Shown: positions 1 through 10,110, numbered from the stretch's first letter. The stretch is 64,000 nucleotides of DNA from Trichomonas vaginalis G3 (GCF_026262505.1 NC_067205.1:8370001-8434000), one strand, 5' to 3'. The notes: generated by a model not told the origin, from the sequence alone. Translations and numbers: made by a program.

Positions 1-192
1 TCCTAAACGCTCTGTTATGAGTATATGACGAATGAGGTTAAATGTCTTTCCTGACCCCATCTTTCCACAATAGAAATACACACCATTTGAACAGAACTCA
101 GAGTCCTTACTGAAAGGAAGAATGAGAGAACTGTTGAGCTTTTCACTGCTTTTATTCATGTCTTCATCTACACCATGTATTAAATGCTTCAT
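1..192 (-). CDS. Polinton packaging ATPase, N-terminal part (cut by window edge)
   Basis: Only the first 64 residues are visible; the gene runs off the start of the window. It carries a P-loop (CGKMGSGKT) about 50 residues from the start, as expected for the FtsK/HerA-type ATPase that packages DNA in Polintons and related viruses. Its start codon faces that of the next gene (209, + strand) with only 16 nt between them, so the two probably share one bidirectional promoter. A second start 33 nt further in (159) is possible. A C-terminal part of the same kind of gene lies at the right end of Polinton B. Confidence 0.75.
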   Translation of the reverse strand, partial: MKHLIHGVDEDMNKSSEKLNSSLILPFSKDSEFCSNGVYFYCGKMGSGKTFNLIRHILITERLG

Positions 193-208
193 TTTATCTC
201 CATTAAAA

Positions 209-1090
209 ATGCAAGTCAGAAATATTCAGAACATAGCACCGAGTCTAACTGACAAGAGTATAAAGATATACTATGAACATGTTATGATGAAACCAACCAA
301 AATTCAAGAAAGTCAGTATACTTATGAATATCCAAGACACTGGGTAGAGTATATAGGAGGTGAGAAAGCTATTGAAATCAGACAGGTTCGAAGTATTCCA
401 GCAGGAAGAACAATATTATTGAAGAACTTTAATGTTTTGAGGTATAATGATGAAACAAAGAAGCAAGATAGTTTTCCTGTTGCTGTGTATGTGAACCTAG
501 ACACAGGAGATGACATGAAAGTTTTTAACACAAAGCTTCAAACGGTAGTGAGAGAACAACTTACTGCGGAAGGACATCCATTACCTTCAGAAGTTACCAT
601 AGCATATAATTTTGAAACAAACTCAATAGATTTTAAAGTCGTCTCTGCAAAGAAGTCAGGTTTTACATTTAATGAAGCAGATGTATATTCGAATGAAAAC
701 TTCAAAGCTATTGCATGGTTAGATAATGACGATTGCTTTAAGAAAATATTTAAATTCAGTGACTCAACGATGTCAATAGATGACCTTCGTGGAATGTTAC
801 CATCGACGTTTACAGTAGAAGGTTCAGCAGGATTGCTTACAAGATTGTCAATTGGTGGCATTTGGTCTCGTGAGAACATTGTTATAAAATCCAGTATAAG
901 TGAATTTGCTGAAGAATCTATATTATGTCTTTCAAACTATATGTATTCGCCGCCGAAGCATTATAGTATAACAAACTTTGTCAGTAAGTTTAACATAAGA
1001 CTTGTCGAACCTTCTTCAATGAAAGATGTTGTGCTACCCAAAGACGGAAAGGATGGACTCATTATTGAGATGATTTTAATAGCATATTAA
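209..1090 (+). CDS. Polinton structural-type protein (minor capsid candidate)
   Basis: This is an open frame of about 293 residues from the ATG at 209. The frame extends upstream to 122, but that part overlaps the ATPase gene on the other strand, so the inner ATG is preferred. The protein is rich in beta-forming stretches with no catalytic motif I recognise. Its style (a segment on loading conditions such as EIRQVRSIPAGRTILLKNF, then a long beta-rich body) resembles the ORFs at 44456 and 57032 in Polinton B. Position next to the packaging ATPase and upstream of two more ORFs in the same direction suggests a virion component, possibly penton or minor capsid. That role is inferred from context only. 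Confidence 0.5.
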   Translation: MQVRNIQNIAPSLTDKSIKIYYEHVMMKPTKIQESQYTYEYPRHWVEYIGGEKAIEIRQVRSIPAGRTILLKNFNVLRYNDETKKQDSFPVAVYVNLDTGDDMKVFNTKLQTVVREQLTAEGHPLPSEVTIAYNFETNSIDFKVVSAKKSGFTFNEADVYSNENFKAIAWLDNDDCFKKIFKFSDSTMSIDDLRGMLPSTFTVEGSAGLLTRLSIGGIWSRENIVIKSSISEFAEESILCLSNYMYSPPKHYSITNFVSKFNIRLVEPSSMKDVVLPKDGKDGLIIEMILIAY

Positions 1091-1315
1091 ATGAGTTTGT
1101 TTTTGAAGGTCATTCATGATGAAATAACTGTTGTAGAAGATGTTAGCAATTGTTCAGACATTTTGAAGCGTATAGATGATATAAGAAATAAGTTAGATAG
1201 ACCGCAAAGCGGTGAGGGCGAAGCCCGTGAGAACGTTTATGTTTCATTGACTTTCTCCAGTAACGAGAACTTTTATGAGATAATATTGAAGAGAGATGAT
1301 TTTAATATGGTGTAA
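1091..1315 (+). CDS. Polinton small ORF, 74 residues, unknown
   Basis: This short frame begins directly after the stop codon of the preceding gene and is followed without a gap by the next ORF, a compact arrangement typical of Polinton and viral late genes. The product is acidic with no recognised domain. A pair of GC-rich mini-hairpins (1201-1226) falls inside the coding region, giving the odd segment RPQSGEGEARE, as if a mobile mini-palindrome had been tolerated in frame. Confidence 0.4.
   Translation: MSLFLKVIHDEITVVEDVSNCSDILKRIDDIRNKLDRPQSGEGEARENVYVSLTFSSNENFYEIILKRDDFNMV
1201..1226. repeat. GC-rich double mini-hairpin inside Polinton A
   Basis: ACCGCAAAGCGGT followed by GGGCGAAGCCC, two short perfect stems with 3-nt loops. 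The same design recurs in Polinton B at 45315, 48964, 52751 and 61147, against an AT-rich background. Confidence 0.7.
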
Positions 1316-1806
1316 ATGGTAGCTTGGGCAGCTTTAGGCGCAATGGGAACAAAAGCATTAGCATTTGGAGCAAAAGCACTTGGAGCTTATGACGCAGTAA
1401 ATAAAATGAGTGGAGGAAGGTTTTCGAAGACATTAGATGCAAATAAAGGAAAGATTGGAGGCTGGGTTGCAAAGAAGTTAAGATTAAATAAAATAGGGCT
1501 CATAAATAAAGCATCCAATTTGGTTGCGACTGAGTCAGAAAATGCTTTAGGAAAGGACGATGAGTTTGCAAAACACGCAAAAGACTTTAATGACCAGATG
1601 AAAGGTGAAACAATGCATTTAAATAGAGTCGATGGAACTAAAGAAAATGTTTCTTCTCCACAACTTCCACCAGCGGTTTATCCATACGGACCTTATGGAA
1701 TGTATGGAAACCTTTATGAACGACCATTTGACCCATTGACTGGTGGAAGTAATTGGTATCATTACGGACGAAGAAGAAAGACAGTCAAGTTGGAGACAGA
1801 TGTTAA
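1316..1806 (+). pseudogene. Polinton Ala/Gly-rich ORF, interrupted by a DNA transposon
   Basis: The frame starts immediately after the preceding stop. The N-terminal 40 residues are small and hydrophobic with alternating Ala/Gly (AALGAMGTKALAFGAKALGA), followed by a basic region and a Pro/Tyr/Gly-rich C-terminal part ending in Arg/Lys. An amphipathic, membrane-active or core-type minor virion protein would fit, comparable in character to adenoviral pVI/pX, but there is no sequence proof. The Kolobok-like element at 1807-5297 is inserted at the 3' end of this ORF; Polinton sequence resumes after 5301. Confidence 0.45.
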
Positions 1807-4800
1807 GGGTGCCCTATAGACGATAGACCACCCTCAGAAAAGCACTTTTAAGGTTATTTCTGTTAAGCTTTTATCTCGTTCAAGAGAGAGATTTTTTGAA
1901 CTTTACCATATCATAATGCTTAGTTATATTATGACCAATCTCTACGATTTTGAAGATTTAAATTACGTTGAGAATTCATCGATTTTTTGATTTTTTGATT
2001 TTTTTTCGAGTTTTTTTGATTTTTTCAAAAAAATAAAAAAGAAAGAAAATAAGGAAGGCATATAGTGTTTTCATTAAAAACAATTATTACAGTAAACAAT
2101 GCCGCCAATTATTGGTTTTTTGAAATAATAAATTTGAAAAATGAAATATTGAGCATATATTCTACCCAATATCAATTGACTGATTAAATACAATATATAT
2201 CTTTGCTTTATTCACTTTGATTACTTTTGTATTAAAAAACCGTAAAATTTGGCGGGATTTTAGCTCTTCCTATGGAGTATTCTATTCCAATCATGGAAGG
2301 ATACACAATTGAAGAGATATTAATAACATATAAAGCTGATGACTGCCAAAAAATGGTCTATCATCGAACTGTTTATTCAAATAAGAAACCTTTTTCGCAT
2401 TTCATTAATCTAAACCAGCTTAATTCAAAACAAGATCATTCACAATCAAATGTTAAGGAAGAAACAATATTCAACGTCAAATTTAAGCCTGGAGTTCCGT
2501 ATAGTGACGTTGCCAAGAATCTTCATACTTACATTTCTCTTATATCTGGTGCAGGATTTTCAAAACACATCGAATTGGCATCACTCCTAAACTTTCATTG
2601 CCCAACAGAAACTACATTACTTGCGCATCTAAAGAGCATATTGCCAGATCTTGAGAAAGTTGCAACACCAAGTTGTGAAGCTAATATACAAGAAATTCTT
2701 AAACATGATTCAGAATACAAATTTAATGTTTCATTAGATTGCGCATGGAGTTCTAAGCGCGATGCTTTACATGCCGTCATTACGCTTATAGATATAAATA
2801 CAAACAAAATATTAGATTTTAGAATAGTTTCAAGGCATCCAGAATTAATAAAATTCAAAAGTCCCAAAATTTTGGTTGAACCAAAAATTTCACCAGGATT
2901 AATGGAAAGCTATGCATTACGTAATATGTTGAAATCTGATTTATGGAAAAAAATAAAAGTTTTTTGTTCAGATGGTGATGTTAAAGATTCAACAATGATA
3001 GAGAATTCTGGTGCACAATTATCACATGTAAGAGATCCAAATCATGTGATAAAATCAGCATTTTCAAAAATTGTCACTAAATATCCTAAATTTGAAAAAA
3101 TATTTAGGATCCTTTTTGCATGCCCAACATTAAAACCAGAGCAAAAGGTTCAGAGATGGATGGGATTAATTAATAGATATCCAGGAGAATCACCAGAGCA
3201 TATCGAAAAAAGAGAAATTATTACAAATATTGCTCCATTGTTTCTAAGAATCAGCAAACAATATCATACAAATTTCAACGAAGCTTTCAATTCATTGAAA
3301 GCCCATTTAGTCCCAAAAAATCTTCGTTGGATTATTGGATTTCCAGCCAGAATTTTTGTTTCTGTATTTGCGTATAATGAAGACAATTGGAAGACAAAAC
3401 TAAGAAGATTAATGGGTATAGATGATTCTTATTTTGATGAAGATATTTTACAAGTTATATTAAATTTCGAAAATAAATCCGATTATGACCATATCAGAAG
3501 AACTTCGGAAAACTACAGAAATCATAACAGATGCGTTCATTACATTCCAGATGAAATTGACCCAGAATTCGCTGACTTAGTTCCTCATAAACCGTCAAAA
3601 GATGGATCCAGATCCGAAAAAATTGAATACACTGACGATGAGGATCCGCCAGCGGATGAAGAACCGTCAGAATCTGAAAATCTTTCACTTCCAACAGATT
3701 ATCCAAAATTCAACAAAAAATCTATATTTGGTTCCGATATCAAAGTACCACCAGATTGGAAAAGGTTTTCATTTTTCTTCAAGGCGAAGGAAATTCCAGA
3801 TGATCCTCAAGAATTCCAAAATTTATTATCCAAATTTAAACAAGATCTTTATAATACGTACTCGTCTTTAATTCGTATTAATGAAGAAAACATCTCGGCT
3901 GTTGCAGTTTACGATTCTCAGCAAGCAAAAGAAATTATGAATTCAGCTTTTACTGATTTTCATAACTTTGAGAAAATTAAGATAAACGCAATCAATTATC
4001 TTAACGTCCTCAGCCACAATCCACCATCTCTTGAAATGATAGCAGATTTTCATCCTGATTTGATACAACTTCCACAGACACTCAGAAAAACTCATGATAA
4101 GCCTAAAAAACAAAAGCTTGGTATCAAGCTTGGAAAAAATCTCAGTTTTCTTGCCGTTATTGTTCAACTTATTACATTTCGACCATTAATGCACAAACTA
4201 TTTGACGAATTATTCTCTAATCCCAATGAGCAACAGTTAATATACAAAGAAATATTATCGCTCACAAATCGGAACTTTTCGGAAAATGCAGATGTTACTT
4301 ATCTGTATCACCTGTACTCGAAACGGCAAAAGATACATCAAGCTGATCCAATTGATGCTTTCAAACAATTACAAGAATCGCTTGCATGTGAAGCTAGGCA
4401 ACTAGATCTTATTGATTATTTCAAAAAATTCTGCTGGGGATTTACAGATAAAATTGACATTCCTCTTGTTAATAATAACGAACTTCAAGTTACTCCTACT
4501 TTTTCAGATTATCTTTTTATTGATGTTGCTGGTTTTACGTTTCCATTGGATGATTACACATGGAATAACAATCCAGCTGTAAAATCCAAACTAGTAGCCA
4601 TAATAACTTATCACAGTCGACAATATAATATTATTATTTTGGACGAAAACATCAATTCATGGATTCTCTTTTGTAATACCAAAATATCTTACATTCGTGA
4701 TGAGGAATTGGCGAATAATTTAAACAAAGGCACATATAATACACCGAAATATTTGATTTTCGAAAAAATTTAGGTTTTTCAAAAATTAAATCTTTCATTT

Positions 4801-5297
4801 GTAATGTATGAATAAAATGTATGTATTTGATATAATTGATACATTCGAAATTTTTATTCTGAAAAAAATAATAAACAATTTTTGGCTTTTGTGATCTGAT
4901 AAGCTGTAAGAATAAATACCAACAAATTTTATTAATATTCATCGTAAAAGTATTCGGCTCTTGATGTAAATAAGGAATATTTTTTTTTCAAAAGTTGCTT
5001 TTGAAGACTCTTTTATCAAGTAGCTGCATTTATTCATTGATAAGAAAGTATGCTGTACCAAAAATCGATAATTCACCACATTAATGGCCAATTTTGTTTT
5101 GCATTTCGACAAAAAAGCTCCTTTTATATAACATTACTGGGCGAAAATTAGAATATCTACGATGACAAAACAAAATACATCAACTTGATTTTTTGCCGAG
5201 AAAAATGTTTTTGGAGGTACCAAAATAGGTCTCGAAAAGCATTGGTTTTATTTAAGGTTATTTTTTCTGAGGGGGAGCTATCGTCTATAGGGCACCC
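1807..5297 (+). mobile_element. Kolobok-like DNA transposon with TTAA target duplication
   Basis: A 3491-bp element with 35-bp near-perfect terminal inverted repeats beginning GGGTGCCCTATAGACGATAG. It is flanked on both sides by TTAA (1803-1806 and 5298-5301), the duplication made by Kolobok and piggyBac elements. It encodes one long uninterrupted ORF (2272-4773). The 450 bp before and 520 bp after the ORF are AT-rich and non-coding. The intact ORF and well-matched ends suggest a recent insertion into Polinton A. Confidence 0.85.
2272..4773 (+). CDS. Kolobok-like DDE transposase fused to a degenerate USP-type domain
   Basis: An 833-residue protein. The N-terminal half has a plausible DDE core: D156 in SLDCAWSSKRDALHAV, D234 in CSDGDVKDS followed by an RDPNHVIKSA segment, and E337 in NFNEAFNSLKAH. 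This order and wording recall Kolobok-type transposases, and the TTAA target fits. An acidic linker (about 425-470) follows. From about 612 to the end the protein reads like a ubiquitin-specific protease: GIKLGKNLSFLAVIVQL aligns with the USP Cys box (catalytic Cys replaced by S625), DPIDAFKQLQESL with the QQDAxEF box, and the closing segment with the His box (catalytic His replaced by Q784), ending PKYLIFEK like YxLFY. The USP part therefore seems inactive and may bind ubiquitin or another partner. Transposase call fairly firm; USP likeness is by eye. Confidence 0.75.
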   Translation: MEYSIPIMEGYTIEEILITYKADDCQKMVYHRTVYSNKKPFSHFINLNQLNSKQDHSQSNVKEETIFNVKFKPGVPYSDVAKNLHTYISLISGAGFSKHIELASLLNFHCPTETTLLAHLKSILPDLEKVATPSCEANIQEILKHDSEYKFNVSLDCAWSSKRDALHAVITLIDINTNKILDFRIVSRHPELIKFKSPKILVEPKISPGLMESYALRNMLKSDLWKKIKVFCSDGDVKDSTMIENSGAQLSHVRDPNHVIKSAFSKIVTKYPKFEKIFRILFACPTLKPEQKVQRWMGLINRYPGESPEHIEKREIITNIAPLFLRISKQYHTNFNEAFNSLKAHLVPKNLRWIIGFPARIFVSVFAYNEDNWKTKLRRLMGIDDSYFDEDILQVILNFENKSDYDHIRRTSENYRNHNRCVHYIPDEIDPEFADLVPHKPSKDGSRSEKIEYTDDEDPPADEEPSESENLSLPTDYPKFNKKSIFGSDIKVPPDWKRFSFFFKAKEIPDDPQEFQNLLSKFKQDLYNTYSSLIRINEENISAVAVYDSQQAKEIMNSAFTDFHNFEKIKINAINYLNVLSHNPPSLEMIADFHPDLIQLPQTLRKTHDKPKKQKLGIKLGKNLSFLAVIVQLITFRPLMHKLFDELFSNPNEQQLIYKEILSLTNRNFSENADVTYLYHLYSKRQKIHQADPIDAFKQLQESLACEARQLDLIDYFKKFCWGFTDKIDIPLVNNNELQVTPTFSDYLFIDVAGFTFPLDDYTWNNNPAVKSKLVAIITYHSRQYNIIILDENINSWILFCNTKISYIRDEELANNLNKGTYNTPKYLIFEKI

Positions 5298-5503
5298 TTA
5301 AGAAAGCAACTAAAAAGAAACCAAGGAAGAGATTTATAAAGCAATGAATTCAACAGGATAGAAATGAGGTTAGAAATCGGGTTAGATATACTCATCTACC
5401 CTAAATTTATTTTTGTGCTATGTTTTCATACGCGTGAAGGTAGTGATATCATTAATTTTTAAGTTTATTTTTATATAAATGACAGAACAAAAATATAACA
5501 TTT

Positions 5504-5938
5504 CTACTCAGCAGGAATGAGACCCTTACTGACTATGTATTCGTTTAATGCTTGATGAAAACAATGGTACATATTATCGTATGGGTATACACAGCGTCTG
5601 TTTCCATCGTCGTCGTATATGTAGAGCTCAAATCCAGTCCAACCTTCTTTTGTACAATATGTAGCTTTATTTAAGTATGCATTTATGTAGATAAGGCAAT
5701 TTTCTTCATCGCTCCAGAAATAATTTTTGTTCTTTGTTGAAATAGTTTTCGTTCCTCTGCGACCATAAGGAATGTATGCAATGAACTTTGCGTCATATGG
5801 GATTGTAATATATTCAGGGTTTCTTTCATCGTCAATGGGTCTGTCTTTGTTAAAATGCATGTTTCTCAGTTTTACTTGAGTTTTAAACAGCTCACGGAAA
5901 CGTTCTGGGAAAGAGTCATAGTAAATGTAGTCAGACAT
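5504..5938 (-). CDS. Polinton terminal-repeat ORF, 144 residues, unknown
   Basis: An open frame rich in Tyr, Asp and Arg (YIYYDSFPERFRELF, YIYDDDGNRRCVYPYDN) with no recognised domain. It lies just inside the terminal repeat of Polinton A, flanked outside by block 5940-6168 and inside by block about 5330-5500, both of which have counterparts at the left end of Polinton B. In B the same slot is filled by a different small gene (40887-41168) pointing the other way relative to the end. It is compact and soluble-looking. Confidence 0.5.
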   Translation of the reverse strand: MSDYIYYDSFPERFRELFKTQVKLRNMHFNKDRPIDDERNPEYITIPYDAKFIAYIPYGRRGTKTISTKNKNYFWSDEENCLIYINAYLNKATYCTKEGWTGFELYIYDDDGNRRCVYPYDNMYHCFHQALNEYIVSKGLIPAE

Positions 5939-5939
5939 G

Positions 5940-6170
5940 TCTTTACAATGAAATAAAAAAGTTGGAAAATAAATAAAATAAGGTTATTTTTTATTTAGTG
6001 AGGACGGTAGTGAATTCGTTAGTGAAGTCGTTAGTGAAGTCGTTTATGTGTCAGATGGTTTTGTAAATATTTAAGGTTAAGTTGGCGTTATGGTTGTGTT
6101 GTAAAATATACGTTACCGGTTTCGTAAAGTGTCGAACCGTTATCTCGGGTAAGGTGGAACGCAGTGCCGC
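5940..6170. repeat. Outer terminal inverted repeat of Polinton A
   Basis: Read on the minus strand this block contains GGCACTGCG, GACACTTTACGAAACC, AACGTATATTTTACAACAC and TTAACCTTAAATATTTACA, all found in order at 40721-40830 in Polinton B. It includes short direct repeats (GAATTCGTTAGTGAAGTCG style) near 6010-6050. The end of the element lies within about 10 bp of 6168. Confidence 0.75.
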
Positions 6171-7378
6171 CCTACCCAAGATAGACATACTAACTTTGGA
6201 TCACCTAAAGAATTTTGGGAATTCAGTTATCCGTTACTAGTCTTAAATTAAAGTAGAGCACTACAGCGAATCAATCGTAATGCCTAGTCTCTCCAGTAAC
6301 AAGCTGATCTGCTATATTAACTTTAAAGCCAAATCGATTCACATTGTTGCTGGTAAGTCTGATTGCTTCAGATAGAGAGCATGAATTGCTTCTTTATCAT
6401 CTAATCCCCATCCCCCTTGTTCCCGATTGGATGACATGGACAATTCATCTTTCTCTAACGAAACAAAATGACACTTTTTGGCGGCTTATTGACTCAGAAA
6501 AATTTGAGAGTTAACGAATAATTTTGGCGCCAAAAATAATTTCTCTTAATTTATTAAATTTAATATACGCACATCCATAAGTTATGCTATTTTTTCTATT
6601 TATTTTGTTCTAAAATTCTAAATATTTTTTTTCATAACATAAAATATGATGTCTAGTCTCATTTACATAACAACATGCCTTAGAATAGGTTTTTTATTCT
6701 TTTTGTCACTTTAAATTAAGAATAAAAAGATAATTTAAATTGAATATTTGCGATTATTCTCACTAATGCTGCTTCCTCTTTTATTAGGTAGACAACAAAA
6801 AGTTAGCCTTGGACTCCCATATCAGATTTTTGATTGGTTGCGTATATAATGAGCTGGGATTGATAGACGAAAACCCAGTGAGAAAATTTTTGACGCCAAT
6901 TACAAATTTTTTGTATAAAATGTTTTATTTGCTATAATTATATATATTAAACAAGAAAACAGCTGTTTTACTGAGCAGCACAATATCTATTTTGAGTTGT
7001 CATGAATGTTTGAACGTATCATATCTAAAATTTTCAGAAAAACATCGAAATTAGAGTTATTTTATGGTATAAATAAGCGAAAAACAGTGTAAGTATTATG
7101 TATTCGTACTAAGGGGTTAAAAACCTAATTCAATAAAGAAATTTTGCCGGGGGTATCTTTCAATTTATTCAATATGATTCATCCGAATAAAAATATTGAA
7201 GATTAGATAGTAATTAATAAAGAAATAATCGGAATTGAATGGATGTGAGATAGACAAACTGATAAAACAGTTCTATATCCTGTATTGATCAATAATTTGC
7301 AATAAAAAGAATTTTATTTATTATCCATACGAATATGTCTTTCAAAAACTTTTTGAATAGGAAAATTTAGAGACACAT
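6171..7378. other. Non-coding stretch between Polinton A and the next host gene
   Basis: AT-rich with no ORF of note, no tRNA-like fold and no repeat shared with the rest of the window that I can see. The first 200 bp have a more mixed composition than the remainder and may be old host or element sequence. Confidence 0.5.
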
Positions 7379-7591
7379 ATGTTAATACTGATTATATGGA
7401 CCACAAAGATAGTGAAATTAGAAAAAAATATGATGACCACATTAGCTATCAAAATATTGAAAGAACATTTATCTCCCTCTCAAAAGTCTTTGATTGATTT
7501 GTTCTCAATTTTTATTCAACTCACTTTTAAAGCTTCATATTTCCTCTATTGCATGCTCGGTACCTCCAAGAGCTATAGGAATCTTTATGGC

Positions 7592-8071
7592 ATGACAAAG
7601 CTTAACAAATGCCATGGTAAATATAGAGTTTTTATTAAAGTTGAATCGATTGATTTTGGAAGTAATGATGCGAAAAAGTCGCAAGGTTACACAATATGTA
7701 TAGGACCAAAGGTCTCATATATGCCATACTCTTATGAATTCAAGAGAGATAACAAACCAATCACAAAGGTCTGGGAGTTTTGGTATAACAGTTATAAGAG
7801 CTCTTCTTTCTCTCTGGCTCTTTTCAAGAATAATTTAATCTTAGATAATGAACTCATTGGTATGACAAACGTCAAACTTTCTAGTTTTCCAAAGGACTCT
7901 GTTTCAACAGGCACTTTTGAGCTTAAATTAAATAATGAAAAATTAGAACCAATTTCTGTAAAACTCATGGTTTACATTTGCGAAAATGGATCAAAACCAT
8001 TCGATCCTACAACAATGCCAATGAGAAAGAAACAATTCAAGCCAATGATATCCAATTTGGTTGCAGAATAA
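7592..8071 (+). CDS. C2-domain-like protein
   Basis: About 159 residues from the ATG at 7592. The segment from GKYRVFIKVESIDFGSND through ITKVWEFWYNSYKSSSFSLALFK to ELIGMTNVKLSSFPKDS has the strand pattern of a C2 beta-sandwich (an NPxW-like VWEFWYN turn and an ELIG turn before a final strand), so membrane or protein docking is possible. The usual calcium-binding Asp residues are not obvious. The frame extends upstream to 7379, but that region looks like translated non-coding sequence and neither start has a clear initiator, so the true 5' end is uncertain and the gene may be a decayed duplicate. Confidence 0.45.
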   Translation: MTKLNKCHGKYRVFIKVESIDFGSNDAKKSQGYTICIGPKVSYMPYSYEFKRDNKPITKVWEFWYNSYKSSSFSLALFKNNLILDNELIGMTNVKLSSFPKDSVSTGTFELKLNNEKLEPISVKLMVYICENGSKPFDPTTMPMRKKQFKPMISNLVAE

Positions 8072-8283
8072 TCAAAAACTAATCTATAAATAAACTTCTA
8101 TCTATCCAATTATCACCTTTTTCGTAAAAATTGTTGAATTATAGTATAAATTACAATCATAAAATAATACAAAACGACTAAGATTGCTTTAAAAGAGTGT
8201 GGGACAAACTATCCAGTGTCACTTTTTTATTAACCTTATTTTAAAAAATTAATAAAATAATAATAAAAAATTATTTGAATATT

Positions 8284-9966
8284 TTACATTAATTGTTTCT
8301 TTTTTAAAAGTACCTTTAAAGTACAATAAACAAGATTTGAATCTATTGATCCTTGTTGCAAACTTGAATATATTGCTTCAAGCATTTTCAAACATTCGAC
8401 TTTTTTGTTTTCCAATATTTGTTCATGGTCATTAGCTTTTCGTAATATACGAACAACTTTATCACTATTGATTAATTGAACTTTAAATTTAATCAATAAT
8501 GCTGGAACAACCGTTGTGTATAATTCAACAACAAAATCGTCTAATCGAATATTCCTTCTCTCTGGGAAATAAGAATGCTTGAGAACTTTGAAATGTGACT
8601 CACTGACGTTATTAGTCGCGTCACCTCCGTTGCGATAGCGCTTATTCCAACGATCTAAATGATGCCTCCATTGCCTATCGAAGTACTTTTGGGCTTTCGG
8701 TTCAGTGGAAAGAATTTCAAGAATTCGATCATAAACTGCATCTAGGTCTGCAGCTTCTTCTTGAGTGAGGTGCTCTGGAACTTCTTCACTTGTTTCAAAC
8801 GTTTCTTCTTCTGGAATAAATTCAGAATCGTTTGGATCATCAGAAGATTCTCGTGGTAAAAAGATTTGAGAAGGTTGAAATTCATTTTCGATGAATTCTT
8901 CTTCATATTGTTCCTCTTCTTCAATTTCTTCTGCTTGAAGTAAGTGAGATTGAGCTGGTTCCTCTCTAGGATTTTCTTCTTCTTGGTTCTGTTCTTCCTC
9001 GGGAGATTCTTCTTTAGTATCGAATACTAATAATTTCATTAGATTATAAAATTCTTCAAAATTGTCTCGTGATTTAAACTTATCCGCTTTTCTTAATATG
9101 GCGCGAAGGACATGCACGCCACACCAAAGAATATGACAGTTTGGAATACCTCGCTCAATTGCCTCGGCTATTTGTGGGGCGCAGTCCATACTTATCATCT
9201 CGGGTTCTCTATTAATATATTGAAAATAACGACAAACACAATATTGAATATTTTCGCTTGTGTCAGGAGAAATAAAGAAATACAAAAAAGGAAAAACAAT
9301 AGTATGTTCTGTTTTTCCTGTGAGTGCATATAATGGAATGTTAGCCCTTAGAAGTTTATACGTTGAATCGATGTGAAACGTAGAAATTTGGTGACCAAGG
9401 GCCTTCGCTTCGAAAGGTGCATATAAAAAAACTAGTTTTCCCGGCTCAGAGATAAATTCAATTAAATCTTCTGGACAACTTTCTTGAACAGATTCGACAA
9501 AGATAGCTAAAGAAACTTTTTCATCCGAACTAAAGCGTTTGGAAACAATTTCAGCTCTTTGAGCAAATTTACGTAATGCATCTGGACCTTGTGCAAATAT
9601 TGAAAGTAACTCTTCGTCTGTATATGAAATATTTAAGTCTTGGAAACACTTAAGTTGAGCTGTAGCATGATTCATATTGTTTTCAAAGTAATGTTTAAGA
9701 TAATTTCTGACAAATAATGAGGATATTGTTTTTGTTGATTTCGGAGGTGCAGAATGATCATGAGAGTCAGAGTGGATTAGTAGTTCATATTTATCTTGAT
9801 CTATTATCCGGACTTTGAATTTAGCTTGACATTGTGGATACTTACATTTGTATTCGATCGTGGAGTATTCTTTCCTGCATTTTTGAGGGTAGCCCATGCT
9901 AGCTTTTATCTCTTCTTGGATACCAAACTGGAGGAGCTCCATAGTGTTGAATATCACGGGCTCCAT
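8284..9966 (-). CDS. MULE transposase
   Basis: A 560-residue protein. The N-terminus has a small zinc module of WRKY/FLYWCH style (C41, C46, H69, H71). The catalytic core shows D200 in FHIDSTYKLL, D261 in MISMDCAPQIAEAI, followed by CHILWCGVHVLRAI (the CxxH region of MULEs), and E456 in NNVSESHFKVLKH. Between the second Asp and the Glu lies a long Glu-rich acidic insertion (about 325-410), which is unusual and may be a protein-interaction or nuclear-retention tract. The frame is uninterrupted, so the enzyme may be functional. The gene fills most of the element, with its start about 570 bp inside the right terminal repeat. Confidence 0.88.
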   Translation of the reverse strand: MEPVIFNTMELLQFGIQEEIKASMGYPQKCRKEYSTIEYKCKYPQCQAKFKVRIIDQDKYELLIHSDSHDHSAPPKSTKTISSLFVRNYLKHYFENNMNHATAQLKCFQDLNISYTDEELLSIFAQGPDALRKFAQRAEIVSKRFSSDEKVSLAIFVESVQESCPEDLIEFISEPGKLVFLYAPFEAKALGHQISTFHIDSTYKLLRANIPLYALTGKTEHTIVFPFLYFFISPDTSENIQYCVCRYFQYINREPEMISMDCAPQIAEAIERGIPNCHILWCGVHVLRAILRKADKFKSRDNFEEFYNLMKLLVFDTKEESPEEEQNQEEENPREEPAQSHLLQAEEIEEEEQYEEEFIENEFQPSQIFLPRESSDDPNDSEFIPEEETFETSEEVPEHLTQEEAADLDAVYDRILEILSTEPKAQKYFDRQWRHHLDRWNKRYRNGGDATNNVSESHFKVLKHSYFPERRNIRLDDFVVELYTTVVPALLIKFKVQLINSDKVVRILRKANDHEQILENKKVECLKMLEAIYSSLQQGSIDSNLVYCTLKVLLKKKQLM

Positions 9967-10110
9967 ACAACAAATTGAATAAGGTATTTCAAAATTTGAA
10001 GGAAATGGTCCATCATTGAATGTAGTGGCCGGGAATTGAATGACATACAGATAGTTTGAGGAAATTTGTTATAAATTATAATATAATTGAAGAATTAATT
10101 ATCAAAACAA

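Larger units (their letters stand above)
1..6170 (-). mobile_element. Polinton A, terminal part (continues beyond window start)
   Basis: This is the end section of a Polinton/Maverick. It holds the start of a packaging ATPase gene running off the window edge, three co-directional structural-type ORFs and one small ORF on the opposite strand. It ends in a terminal repeat block near 6168 that matches, inverted, the left end of Polinton B near 40720 (shared GACACTTTACGAAACC and GGCACTGCG). A Kolobok-like DNA transposon sits inside at 1807-5297. Most visible ORFs are open, so the copy looks fairly young. Apart from the transposon insertion I see no clear break in the visible part. The outer boundary is uncertain by about 10 bp and the flanking target duplication cannot be seen because the other end lies outside the window. 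Confidence 0.85.

Noticed and set aside
2272-4773. Plain MULE transposase
   Set aside because: TTAA target, the DCAWSSK and SDGDVKDS wording and the ends fit Kolobok-like elements better, and no 9-11 bp duplication is present.
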